From positions 1 through 30,321 of the forward strand of contig JAGWPH010000099.1 in the NCBI GenBank assembly GCA_028870615.1: DNA of 30,321 nucleotides, written 5' to 3'. The DNA is from Betaproteobacteria bacterium. GTDB taxonomy: Bacteria; Pseudomonadota; Gammaproteobacteria; Burkholderiales; Ferrovaceae. Shown one piece after another: positions 1-6,723 of this stretch. The position numbers and the translations under genes were made by a program. Every line of letters starts with the position of its first letter. Within the stretch, counting starts at the first letter, position 1. Under the pieces are notes generated by a model that was not told where the DNA came from, made no database searches, and worked only from the letters and a program-made list of their open reading frames with translations.

Positions 1-472
1 CGCGATGGTCCAGGCGCGTACGAATGCCTGGATTTACAAACTGGCTGACATCCCCTCCCAGCGTGGCAATTTCGCGCACTATGGTGGACGAAATAAACAT
101 ATATTGGTCAGAAGGTGTCAGGAACAGTGTTTCGACCGTGGGATGCAGCTTGCGGTTCATTCCTGCCATCTGAAACTCGAAATCAAAATCTGATACCGCT
201 CGCAACCCTCGCAGGATGACATTGGCACCAGTCTGTCGCAAAAAATCAGCCAGCAAGCCGGAAAAGCCCGTCACTTCCACGTTGTCATAGCCCCTGAACG
301 CTTCCTGGGCCATCTCAACCCGGTCCGCCAGTGGAAAAAGCGGGGACTTGTTGCGGCTGTCTGCCACGGCAACGATGACCGCATTGAACAAATGGGCGGC
401 ACGCCGCACCAGATCCTCATGACCCAACGTCAGGGGATCGAAAGTGCCCGCATAGACTGCCTTGGTATCCAT
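1..472 (-). CDS. coaD: Phosphopantetheine adenylyltransferase CoaD (3' end cut by window edge)
   Basis: CoaD joins 4'-phosphopantetheine and ATP to give dephospho-CoA, the fourth step of CoA synthesis, in the cytoplasm. Reading the minus strand from the ATG at 472 gives 157 residues with no stop before the window edge; the family is about 160 residues, so only a few are missing. The N-terminal nucleotidyltransferase signature [13 protein letters not shown] (residues 9-21, containing the T/HxGH motif) and the C-terminal ISSTIVRE motif are both visible. The start overlaps the rsmD stop by one base (TGATG), so the two genes are probably translationally coupled; rsmD-coaD is a standard proteobacterial pair. 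Two other CoA genes (coaE, coaX) lie in this window. Identification is secure. Confidence 0.95.
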   Translation of the reverse strand, partial: MDTKAVYAGTFDPLTLGHEDLVRRAAHLFNAVIVAVADSRNKSPLFPLADRVEMAQEAFRGYDNVEVTGFSGLLADFLRQTGANVILRGLRAVSDFDFEFQMAGMNRKLHPTVETLFLTPSDQYMFISSTIVREIATLGGDVSQFVNPGIRTRLDHR

Positions 473-1020
473 CAAACAGATCCTTGTTCAGGTTTGAGCA
501 ACTGGTGAGTGACACGTCCGGTCCGAGAGGACCGAAATTCGCTCCAAAAGCGTGATTCTGACACACCCTCGGGACTTTCACAGTAAACCAGCCCCCCGGG
601 ATTCAGCCGTTCATGGATCAGGGGCAGCACCTGTACCAGGTCCTGGCCTGCAAAGGGGGGGTCCAGAAACACCACATCGAAGCAACGCTTGTCTTGCCGC
701 AACCAGTGCAGTGCCTCGGCGACGACAATTTCGGCCCCTGTGGCACCCAGACGCGCCGCGTTGTCGCGCAGGCCCTTTGCCGTAGCAGGCAGCTTTTCCA
801 CCAGGACGACCCGGGCGGCACCGCGCGACAGGGCTTCAAAACCCAGGGCGCCACTTCCTGCAAACAAATCCAGACACTGGTATCCCGATAGCTCCTGGCC
901 CAACCAGTTAAACAGCGTCTCGCGCACCCGACTGGGCGTCGGACGCAATCCCGGGGCCGCGCGGAAACGGATATTGCGACCACGCCACTGCCCACCGATG
1001 ATGCGAATCTGATCTGTCAT
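472..1020 (-). CDS. rsmD: 16S rRNA (guanine(966)-N2)-methyltransferase RsmD
   Basis: RsmD methylates G966 of 16S rRNA using S-adenosylmethionine. The 182-residue protein shows SAM-binding motif [12 protein letters not shown] (50-60), and the amino-methyltransferase motif DPPF (120-123), with the basic N-terminal RNA-binding segment ([11 protein letters not shown]) usual for the family. Length is typical. It is divergent from ftsY across a 50-bp gap and runs into coaD with a one-base overlap. This rsmD/ftsY divergent arrangement is widespread in beta- and gammaproteobacteria. Confidence 0.95.
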   Translation of the reverse strand: MTDQIRIIGGQWRGRNIRFRAAPGLRPTPSRVRETLFNWLGQELSGYQCLDLFAGSGALGFEALSRGAARVVLVEKLPATAKGLRDNAARLGATGAEIVVAEALHWLRQDKRCFDVVFLDPPFAGQDLVQVLPLIHERLNPGGLVYCESPEGVSESRFWSEFRSSRTGRVTHQLLKPEQGSV

Positions 1021-1026
1021 TTGGGG

Positions 1027-1032
1027 TAAAAT
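1027..1032 (+). promoter_or_regulatory. Candidate -10 box for ftsYEX
   Basis: TAAAAT at 1027-1032 lies in the 50-bp rsmD/ftsY divergent gap and would give a leader of about 30 nt before the ftsY ATG. No convincing -35 is seen at the expected distance, so this is only a candidate. Confidence 0.3.
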
Positions 1033-1070
1033 CGCTTTCGATATTTGTTGTACAAGAGTCCCATTGTCCG

Positions 1071-2030
1071 ATGTTTGGCTTATTCAAGAAATCCCCTGAC
1101 TCCGCCTCCTCTCCGGTGGCTCCCTCCTCCGGCTGGATCACCCGCCTCAAGTCCGGGTTGGTCAGCAGCCGCCAGAAGCTCACAGAAGGGCTTTCCGGGT
1201 TGTTTAGAGGAAAGCTGGACGACACCTGGTTTGAATCCCTTGAGGAAACGTTGATTGCTGCCGATGTGGGCGTTGGGACCAGCAAACAACTGATCGAACA
1301 ACTCAGGCGGGAAGCTCGTGGCCTGAACCTCGAACAGGCTGACGCATTAAAACCCCTGCTCAAGAGTGCGTTGGTCAACCTGCTCCAACCCTTGGAACGC
1401 CCCCTGGAGGGCAAGGGTCACCATCCTTTTGTCATTTTGTTCGTCGGGGTCAACGGGGCCGGTAAAACAACCACGATCGGCAAGTTGGCACAGCACCTTC
1501 TCCAGAATGGCCGGACTGTCCTGCTGGCAGCAGGAGACACGTTCCGGGCGGCTGCAGTAGCGCAACTGGTGGCTTGGGGACAACGCAATCATGTCCCTGT
1601 CATCACCCAGGAGAAAGGAGACTCTGCTTCCGTCATTTTTGACGCCATCAGCGCAGCACGGACCCGTGGGATCGACGTGGTATTGGCAGATACTGCAGGA
1701 CGTCTGCCGACCCAACTGCATTTGATGGAAGAAATTCGCAAAGTCAAACGGGTCATTACCAAGGCAGACCCCTCGGCGCCTCACGAAATTCTATTGGTTC
1801 TTGATGCCAATACGGGCCAGAATGCCCTGGCCCAGGTTCGCGCCTTTGATGATGCCCTGCAGTTGACTGGACTGGTCGTCACCAAACTGGATGGAACGGC
1901 GCGTGGCGGGGTCCTGGCCGCCATTGCGGGAGCGCGACCCGTCCCCATCTGTTTCATAGGGGTAGGCGAGGCCATGGAAGATCTCCATTCCTTCAACGCC
2001 AAGGACTTTGTGGACGCCCTGATCGAATGA
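1071..2030 (+). CDS. ftsY: Signal recognition particle receptor FtsY
   Basis: FtsY is the membrane-associated GTPase that receives Ffh-bound ribosome-nascent-chain complexes and passes them to the Sec translocon. The 319-residue protein has a short N-terminal region instead of the long acidic A domain of E. coli, then the N and G domains: P-loop GVNGAGKT (126-133), DTAGR (207-211) and TKLDGTARGG (271-280). The C-terminal helix ends near FVDALIE. The start at 1071 gives the family-typical MFGLFKK amphipathic N terminus. It overlaps ftsE by ATGA, the usual ftsYEX layout. Its partner ffh is at 10946-12298. Confidence 0.96.
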   Translation: MFGLFKKSPDSASSPVAPSSGWITRLKSGLVSSRQKLTEGLSGLFRGKLDDTWFESLEETLIAADVGVGTSKQLIEQLRREARGLNLEQADALKPLLKSALVNLLQPLERPLEGKGHHPFVILFVGVNGAGKTTTIGKLAQHLLQNGRTVLLAAGDTFRAAAVAQLVAWGQRNHVPVITQEKGDSASVIFDAISAARTRGIDVVLADTAGRLPTQLHLMEEIRKVKRVITKADPSAPHEILLVLDANTGQNALAQVRAFDDALQLTGLVVTKLDGTARGGVLAAIAGARPVPICFIGVGEAMEDLHSFNAKDFVDALIE

Positions 2031-2713
2031 TTACTCTGGATGCCGTCGTCAAACGCTACCCCGATGGGCATGAGGCCTTACGAGGCATCACGCTGGACAT
2101 TGAAGATGGCGAAATGGTGTTCTTTACCGGTCGTTCCGGAGCCGGGAAAAGCACGCTACTCAGACTCATGGCCGGTATTGATCGCCCCACAGGGGGCACC
2201 CTGATGATCAACCATCAGGAGATCAGCAGGCTTGGCAGTACTGCGTTGGCTCGCTTGCGTTGTAATATCGGCTTGGTGTTTCAGGATCATAAATTGCTGT
2301 TCGACCGGAGTGTCGAAGAAAATACGGCGCTGCCGCTACAGATTGTCGGCCTCTACGGCAAAGAGTTGCAGCGACGCGTCAGCGTGGCGCTTGAGAAGGT
2401 TGGCCTGGGCGCCCAGGCCAAGGCAAGCCCCGTCACCCTCTCCGGCGGTGAGCTGCAAAGTCTGTGCATCGCGCGCGCCATTGTCAACCGGCCCAGCCTG
2501 GTCATTGCCGACGAGCCCACGGGGCATCTGGATCCTGAGTACGCTAACACCATCCTGGACATCTTCCATTCGTTTCATCGTGCCGGCGTCACGGTAGTCA
2601 TCGCCACCCACGATGCGTCCACAATCTCTCCCGTGTCAGGACGAATCGTCCAACTGGAAGACGGGCGGTTGGGAGGCGATTCCGAATCCGAAGCCTCGGA
2701 ATTTGCCACATGA
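2027..2713 (+). CDS. ftsE: Cell division ATP-binding protein FtsE
   Basis: FtsE is the ATPase of the FtsEX complex, which sits at the septum and controls peptidoglycan hydrolases through periplasmic partners. The 228 residues show Walker A GRSGAGKS (35-42), Q-loop Gln86, the ABC signature starting LSGGE (138-142), and Walker B LVIADE (158-163) followed by the D-loop. The signature continues LQS, whereas most FtsE proteins read QQR here; the core LSGG is intact. Start and stop overlap ftsY and ftsX by ATGA, implying translational coupling. Confidence 0.95.
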   Translation: MITLDAVVKRYPDGHEALRGITLDIEDGEMVFFTGRSGAGKSTLLRLMAGIDRPTGGTLMINHQEISRLGSTALARLRCNIGLVFQDHKLLFDRSVEENTALPLQIVGLYGKELQRRVSVALEKVGLGAQAKASPVTLSGGELQSLCIARAIVNRPSLVIADEPTGHLDPEYANTILDIFHSFHRAGVTVVIATHDASTISPVSGRIVQLEDGRLGGDSESEASEFAT

Positions 2714-3612
2714 GGGCCTGGATCCATCAACACGGCAGCGCCCTGCGTCTTGCATTGCGCCAATTGGGCCGTCACCCCTTCGCGAATCTTCTGGCCATAC
2801 TGGTCATCGCTTTTGCGCTCGGTCTGCCCGCCGGGCTCTATCGCCTGGTCAATACAGCCTCTGCCCTGAGCCACAATAGCCTGCATGAACCCCGTCTTAC
2901 ACTGTTCATGGCAGCGGATGCTGACGCCAGTGCCGTCCGGGCCGTCTGGGACGCACTTGCTTCGTACCGCGAGGTGCGTGAATTTCGTTACATCTCCAAT
3001 ACCGATGCCCTGGCAGAACTCAAAGCCAATCCCGCATTGACCGATGCCGTGAACGCCCTGAACCGGAACCCGCTTCCTCATACCTTTGTGGTTCGTGCCC
3101 GTGATCCCTCTCCTGCCGGACTGGAATCTTTGCGACTGAAGATCGCCAGCTGGAACAAGGTGGAACGGGTCCAAATGGATGGCGAATGGGCAAAACGCCT
3201 TGCCGCCTTGCTCGAATTTGTCCGGCATAGCACCAATGGCCTGGCGGCAACCCTTGCCATCGCCCTGATTTTTATTGTCTTCAATACGGTCCGTCAGCAA
3301 GTCCTGGCAGCCCGTGAAGAAATCGAAGTGACCCATTTGATCGGCGCAACCTCGCGCTACATTCGTCGCCCCTTCCTTTACTTTGGCCTGATTCAGGGAT
3401 TGCTGGGAGCCACGATCGCCATCCTGCTTCTTCTGCTTGGCACCACTCTGTTCAATAAAGAAGTTTTGCCCCTGAGCGCGTTATTTGGACTAGACCTGCA
3501 TCTCCCTCTTCCTGCAGTTGCAGAATGCGCGTTGTTGGGCCTTGTTGCGGTTGTTTTAAGTTGGGGTGCGGCTTTTCTGTCCGTCTTCTTGACCCTGAAG
3601 CGGATCCGTTAG
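2710..3612 (+). CDS. ftsX: Cell division protein FtsX
   Basis: FtsX is the membrane subunit that works with FtsE. The 300-residue protein has a first membrane segment near residues 23-45, a periplasmic domain of roughly 125 residues, then three more hydrophobic segments (about 175-195, 220-245, 268-292), the standard four-helix FtsX topology with the C-terminal FtsX permease domain. It overlaps ftsE by ATGA. In many relatives rpoH follows directly; here a 1.8-kb accessory region intervenes. Confidence 0.94.
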   Translation: MRAWIHQHGSALRLALRQLGRHPFANLLAILVIAFALGLPAGLYRLVNTASALSHNSLHEPRLTLFMAADADASAVRAVWDALASYREVREFRYISNTDALAELKANPALTDAVNALNRNPLPHTFVVRARDPSPAGLESLRLKIASWNKVERVQMDGEWAKRLAALLEFVRHSTNGLAATLAIALIFIVFNTVRQQVLAAREEIEVTHLIGATSRYIRRPFLYFGLIQGLLGATIAILLLLLGTTLFNKEVLPLSALFGLDLHLPLPAVAECALLGLVAVVLSWGAAFLSVFLTLKRIR

Positions 3613-3618
3613 GATTTC

Positions 3619-3629
3619 CGATGGGTTAA
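3619..3629 (+). repeat. Left copy of 11-bp direct repeat CGATGGGTTAA
   Basis: CGATGGGTTAA begins 7 bp after the ftsX stop and recurs identically at 5197-5207, so the two copies bracket the inverted repeat and the toxin-antitoxin genes. It could be a target-site duplication or recombination scar, but an 11-bp match in 1.8 kb can also arise by chance. Confidence 0.35.
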
Positions 3630-3632
3630 CCT

Positions 3633-3674
3633 ATTGACACCCTCCCCTCGCCAAAGCGAGGGGAGGGTGTCAAT
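3633..3674. repeat. Perfect 19-bp inverted repeat with 4-nt loop
   Basis: The left arm ATTGACACCCTCCCCTCGC (3633-3651), loop CAAA (3652-3655) and right arm GCGAGGGGAGGGTGTCAAT (3656-3674) pair without mismatch. It begins 21 bp after the ftsX stop. No T-tract follows on either strand, so it is not a canonical intrinsic terminator, although such a strong hairpin could still stop RNA polymerase or protect the ftsYEX mRNA 3' end. A REP/MITE-like dispersed element is the other main possibility. No second copy was seen in the window. Confidence 0.85.
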
Positions 3675-3884
3675 TACCGGCTTCGATTCCATCGAACACG
3701 TGCTGTTTCCGGGTAATTAAGGCAGGTTACAACTTGCCGCGCCAATTATGGATTTTCTGAACGCCTTGTTCGAGCTAAAGTCCGTTACAAAACCAGATCC
3801 AGCTTGCGTACGGGTACGCCTTCCTAAATCAGTCGCCAAACATCCACCGTCGACATGCTTGCTGCACTTCAAGGTTGCATTATT

Positions 3885-3922
3885 TGTTGCTTTTATAACA
3901 TAAATAGTATAGGATAGCAACA
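3885..3922 (+). promoter_or_regulatory. Candidate promoter/operator of the Xre-RES operon
   Basis: A 7-bp inverted repeat, TGTTGCT (3885-3891) and AGCAACA (3916-3922), flanks an AT-rich segment with a possible -35 TTGCTT (3888-3893) and -10 TAGGAT (3910-3915) at 16-bp spacing. Dyads overlapping the promoter fit autorepression by an Xre-type antitoxin, which is how this family usually works. The dyad is seen; the repressor role is inferred. Confidence 0.45.
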
Positions 3923-3942
3923 TAACTAAAAAGGGGATCGCA

Positions 3943-4338
3943 ATGGAGGCTCACGCTGAAGCTCGCACGGGGGATGGCATTGGTCGGGGCGCAATCTCCG
4001 GCATGCTCATGAAACTGTTCGATCACTGGCAACTAAGTACGGAGGAGCAACTTGACGCCCTTGGCTTCTCAACGTCTAACCGGGCTGTACTTACGAAATA
4101 CCGCCGGGGCGAACCCATTTCTTCAAGTCGTGACACCATGGAACGAGCCGGACACCTTCTGGGGATTCATAAAAACCTGCGGCTCCTTTTTCCCCGTAAT
4201 CGGGATTTGGCCTACGCCTGGATGAAAGCCAGGAATAAGGCTTTCGAGAACAAAACCCCCATCGAAGTCGTTCGGGAGTATGGATTCGCCGGCTTGCTAA
4301 TGCTGCGGGCCTATCTTGATCGGGCAAGAGGGCAATGA
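3943..4338 (+). CDS. Xre/MbcA/ParS-family antitoxin
   Basis: This 131-residue protein is the likely antitoxin of a type II Xre-RES pair. Residues about 20-65 form a helical Xre-like DNA-binding region ([15 protein letters not shown], then [10 protein letters not shown]). Residues about 70-131 match the Xre/MbcA/ParS toxin-binding domain: a short helix with [13 protein letters not shown], then [24 protein letters not shown], the segment that typically ends in a helix plugging the toxin active site. A Shine-Dalgarno GGGG lies 6 nt before the ATG. Its last codons overlap the toxin start by ATGA. As in related systems it probably neutralises the toxin and represses its own promoter. The family call comes from recognition by eye; no search was run. 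Confidence 0.85.
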   Translation: MEAHAEARTGDGIGRGAISGMLMKLFDHWQLSTEEQLDALGFSTSNRAVLTKYRRGEPISSSRDTMERAGHLLGIHKNLRLLFPRNRDLAYAWMKARNKAFENKTPIEVVREYGFAGLLMLRAYLDRARGQ

Positions 4339-5036
4339 TCGAGAATGTTTTCAGCAGGCTATGTCTCTCGGAAACCCATGGATATCTCGTCCGAAACATC
4401 GTATCGCTAAGGGTTTCTGAGGATCTATTCGACGACTTAAGTGGCGACCGAACGCATTGGGAGTCAGCCATCAAGCTTGAGATTGAAACCAAACCCAAAC
4501 CCTTCACTTCGGCAATCCCAATAATTGACCGCCCATTTGAAGAAGCTCTCTGGAACGACGCCATTGACTATCCATTTAAAAATTGGATGCGGAGCCGTTT
4601 TTCAGATGGAAGCTTTGGGGTTTGGTACGGAGGAGATACTTTTGACACCACGATCTATGAAACCGCATATCACTGGCGTCGACAATTTCTTGATGACGCA
4701 GGATTTACTCAACCCGGCACCAAGATCGACCGTATGATCTTTAGCGTCAGATGTGATGCTGCGTTGGTAGATTTCCGTTTGGCTGCCCCGGAATTTCCAG
4801 CCCTAATTGATCCAGCGGACTACACGCTGACTCACCAAATTGGGTCCAGGCTTCACAAGGAAGGCCACCCTGGCTTGATTACGAAATCTGCAAGATGCTC
4901 AGGCGATGTCTACGCTATTCTCAACCCAAGGGTTCTCAGTAATCCGCGCCAGATATGCTATCTGACCTATACAACAACTGGGCGCGGAGTCGAAGTTGAG
5001 CGAGATCCTGGAAGTGTCTTGATGGTAATACCTTAA
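4335..5036 (+). CDS. RES-domain toxin (predicted NAD+-degrading)
   Basis: RES toxins such as MbcT of Mycobacterium tuberculosis stop growth by breaking down NAD+ through phosphorolysis or hydrolysis. This 233-residue protein carries the RES core: Arg88 in SRFSDGSFG, Tyr98 in VWYGG and Glu109 in YETAYHW match the Arg-Tyr-Glu pattern of the family, and a C-terminal segment around [17 protein letters not shown] (185-201) fits the rest of the domain. The N-terminal 80 residues are typical of the longer RES proteins. It overlaps the antitoxin gene by ATGA, giving antitoxin-first order. The gene is visibly more AT-rich than the ftsX and rpoH flanks, consistent with horizontal acquisition. Catalytic residues appear intact, so it is probably active. 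Confidence 0.87.
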   Translation: MIENVFSRLCLSETHGYLVRNIVSLRVSEDLFDDLSGDRTHWESAIKLEIETKPKPFTSAIPIIDRPFEEALWNDAIDYPFKNWMRSRFSDGSFGVWYGGDTFDTTIYETAYHWRRQFLDDAGFTQPGTKIDRMIFSVRCDAALVDFRLAAPEFPALIDPADYTLTHQIGSRLHKEGHPGLITKSARCSGDVYAILNPRVLSNPRQICYLTYTTTGRGVEVERDPGSVLMVIP

Positions 5037-5410
5037 GTGAGATTGGTTGGGACTGTTTTGTGTCTTCCAACCCTACGCAGGCGCTATCAATCACTCCAAG
5101 GCTGCCCAGCCATCAGCCTGGCTGGCTACACCTTTGCCTCGCAGTCAAGTAGCTCTTTACATCACAAACTTGGCCTTTGCCAGGAATTAAAAGATTCGAT
5201 GGGTTAAATGAATTTTCCCCAACCCTGTTCAGGAACAGAAGATAATTTCGCATGCGTACGAGAGCCTTCGTTTTCTCTTGAGCCCACGGAATGACAAGAA
5301 GTTGCACAATAAGTTGAAAAATAAACACTTTTTATTTACAGACTTTATTTCGCTGTAACCGACTTTAATTGCTCTGAACACGTGCCCCCTGGGGGGAACC
5401 GGCGCCCGGA
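5037..5410. other. Intergenic region between RES toxin and the rpoH control region
   Basis: I see no gene here. Contents: a GGTTGG/CCAACC dyad (5045-5072) just after the toxin stop without a T-tract; a 7-bp stem with 6-nt loop, CCAGCCA/TGGCTGG (5106-5125); the right copy of CGATGGGTTAA (5197-5207); a 14-bp palindrome CTGTTCAGGAACAG (5225-5238); and an AT-rich stretch (about 5308-5370) that could hold further rpoH promoters. A weak sigma-32-like pair, CTTTAA (5363-5368) and CCCCCT (5385-5390), is present but not convincing. Confidence 0.6.
5197..5207 (+). repeat. Right copy of 11-bp direct repeat CGATGGGTTAA
   Basis: Identical to 3619-3629. If the pair marks an insertion, DNA to the right of this copy (AT-rich leader, CIRCE, rpoH) would be the ancestral rpoH upstream region. 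Confidence 0.35.
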
Positions 5411-5437
5411 TTAGCACTCAAACGCCAAGAGTGCTAA
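5411..5437. promoter_or_regulatory. CIRCE element (HrcA operator) upstream of rpoH
   Basis: TTAGCACTC (5411-5419), a 9-bp spacer, then GAGTGCTAA (5429-5437) is an exact match to the CIRCE consensus TTAGCACTC-N9-GAGTGCTAA bound by the heat-inactivated repressor HrcA. It lies 34 bp before the proposed rpoH start, so rpoH transcription should be repressed by HrcA at low temperature and released on heat shock or GroEL titration. Confidence 0.95.
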
Positions 5438-5440
5438 AAT
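5411..5440 (+). promoter_or_regulatory. Candidate sigma-70 promoter overlapping the CIRCE arms
   Basis: TTAGCA (5411-5416) and TAAAAT (5435-5440) sit 18 bp apart and share bases with the two CIRCE arms. Transcription would begin near 5447, leaving a leader of about 25 nt with the AGGAGG ribosome site, which agrees with translation starting at 5472. The match is modest and unproven. Confidence 0.4.
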
Positions 5441-5471
5441 GGTTCCGTTGAATCAGGAGGATGACCGACCC

Positions 5472-6329
5472 ATGCATGAAATGACTTTACCCATGCCTGT
5501 TTTGGCCCATGCCGGCAGCTTGGAGCAGTACATACAAAGCGTCTCCCGCGTTCCACTGCTCAGTGCGGAGGAAGAAGTGACCCTGGGACGCCAGTTGCGT
5601 GACCACAACGACTTGCAGGCCGCACAGCGGATGATTCTGTCGCACTTGCGCCTCGTGGTCTCCATTGCGCGCCAATACAACGGCTATGGCCTGCCTCAGG
5701 CCGACTTGATCCAGGAAGGGAACGTGGGCCTGATGAAAGCGGTGCGGCGCTTTGATCCCGAACGCGGCGTGCGCCTGGTTTCTTTTGCGGTGCACTGGAT
5801 CAAGGCCGAGATCCATGAATACGTTCTGCGAAACTGGCGCCTGGTGAAAATCGCCACGACCAAAGCCCAGCGCAAGTTGTTTTTTGGCCTGCGCAGGCTC
5901 AAACCCGGCTTTGGATCCCTGTCGCCCCGCGAGACCCTGGAGGTCGCTCGCCAGTTGGGCGTGCGCCCCACTGATGTCAGTGAAATGGAAATGCGGTTAT
6001 CCGGCCAGGACATTTCACTGGATCCCACAACGGACGAAGAAGAGCACTGGGTCAGTCCTGCGGCTTACCTCACGGATAACGCAGCCAGTCCTCCGGACCA
6101 ACTGGAGACGATCGAGCAGGAGCGCCTGGATACCCATGGATTGCATCTGGCGCTGGACCAACTGGACGAACGCAGCAAGCATATCGTATCGGCGCGTTGG
6201 TTACGGGGAGAGAAGGCAGCGACATTGCATGAATTGTCTGATGAGCTTAGTATTTCGGCTGAGCGCGTGCGCCAGATCGAAGCACGGGCCATGCAAAAAC
6301 TGCGTGCCGCACTCGAACCGGCCGCATGA
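5472..6329 (+). CDS. rpoH: RNA polymerase sigma factor RpoH (sigma-32)
   Basis: RpoH directs RNA polymerase to heat-shock promoters. The 285-residue protein has region 2 (LIQEGNVGLMKAVRRFDPERG, about 79-99, leading into FAVHWIKAEI), the sigma-32-specific RpoH box QRKLFFGLR (133-141) and the C-terminal region 4 helix-turn-helix (LSDELSISAERVRQIEARAMQKL). I chose the ATG at 5472, giving MHEMTLPMP as in relatives, with AGGAGG at 5455-5460; the in-frame ATG at 5439 overlaps the candidate -10 and has no ribosome site. The gene sits under a perfect CIRCE box. It overlaps folB by ATGA. Confidence 0.95.
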   Translation: MHEMTLPMPVLAHAGSLEQYIQSVSRVPLLSAEEEVTLGRQLRDHNDLQAAQRMILSHLRLVVSIARQYNGYGLPQADLIQEGNVGLMKAVRRFDPERGVRLVSFAVHWIKAEIHEYVLRNWRLVKIATTKAQRKLFFGLRRLKPGFGSLSPRETLEVARQLGVRPTDVSEMEMRLSGQDISLDPTTDEEEHWVSPAAYLTDNAASPPDQLETIEQERLDTHGLHLALDQLDERSKHIVSARWLRGEKAATLHELSDELSISAERVRQIEARAMQKLRAALEPAA

Positions 6330-6712
6330 GCCAATACTACTGCATCATTCAGAATGCGCATTGTGCAGTTCGCCTGGGTATACACGAATTTGAAAAGGAA
6401 GGGCCGCAGAACATCCTGGTTTCGGTCAAGCTGTCCTTCCCCTTTTCTGCCCTGCAACGCATCCGGCATATCGGTGACACCGTCGATTACGAACCCCTGA
6501 GAAATTTCATTCAGAGTTGGTCGGAACGCCCCCATATCCCGCTTATTGAAGACCTGCTGGATGAACTGGTCGGTCATTGTTTTGATGATCCCCGTGTGGA
6601 CCATGTGGAGGCCACCATTCGTAAAACCACGATTTTCGATGAAGTGGAGGAGATTGGTGTGGGAATCGACACATCGCGCCAGGATTGGTACGCGCTTATT
6701 GCACGCCGTTGA
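6326..6712 (+). CDS. folB: Dihydroneopterin aldolase-family protein (FolB-like)
   Basis: FolB converts 7,8-dihydroneopterin to 6-hydroxymethyl-dihydropterin in folate synthesis; FolX and related epimerases share the fold. The 128-residue protein aligns along the whole family: Glu23 in HEFEKEGPQ matches the pterin-site glutamate region, Tyr55 in DTVDYEPL, Glu75 in LIEDLLDEL and Lys100 in RKTTIF occupy conserved positions, and GVGID is the C-terminal strand. The usual Lys-Pro is Lys-Thr here. It follows rpoH with an ATGA overlap, so it may be co-expressed with the heat-shock sigma factor. FolE2, the first enzyme of the same pathway, is at 21933-22760. FolX-like epimerase activity cannot be excluded. 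Confidence 0.78.
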   Translation: MSQYYCIIQNAHCAVRLGIHEFEKEGPQNILVSVKLSFPFSALQRIRHIGDTVDYEPLRNFIQSWSERPHIPLIEDLLDELVGHCFDDPRVDHVEATIRKTTIFDEVEEIGVGIDTSRQDWYALIARR

Positions 6713-6723
6713 TTCACCCCGTC

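Larger units (their letters stand above)
3613..3942. other. Intergenic region between ftsX and the Xre-RES module
   Basis: This 330-bp gap holds no supported gene. It contains a perfect 19-bp inverted repeat (3633-3674), a small TTCGAT/ATCGAA dyad (3682-3696), an imperfect 18-bp palindrome at 3721-3738 (GGCAGGTT-AC-AACTTGCC, one G-T mismatch), and the toxin-antitoxin promoter/operator near its end. Base composition becomes visibly AT-rich from about 3875. Confidence 0.7.

Noticed and set aside
3748..3903. 51-codon plus-strand frame (starts MDFLNALFELKS) before the toxin-antitoxin promoter
   Set aside because: No ribosome site, no recognised family, and its end runs into the AT-rich promoter region; probably chance.
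3717..3923. 68-codon minus-strand frame over the toxin-antitoxin promoter
   Set aside because: Antisense to the regulatory region with no recognisable domain or ribosome site.
5225..5238. CTGTTCAGGAACAG as a LexA box
   Set aside because: LexA needs CTGT-N8-ACAG; the spacing here is N6, and it is not next to a gene start.
5363..5390. Sigma-32-type promoter for rpoH autoregulation
   Set aside because: CTTTAA and CCCCCT match only loosely and the second falls inside a C5/G6 palindrome; not enough to annotate.
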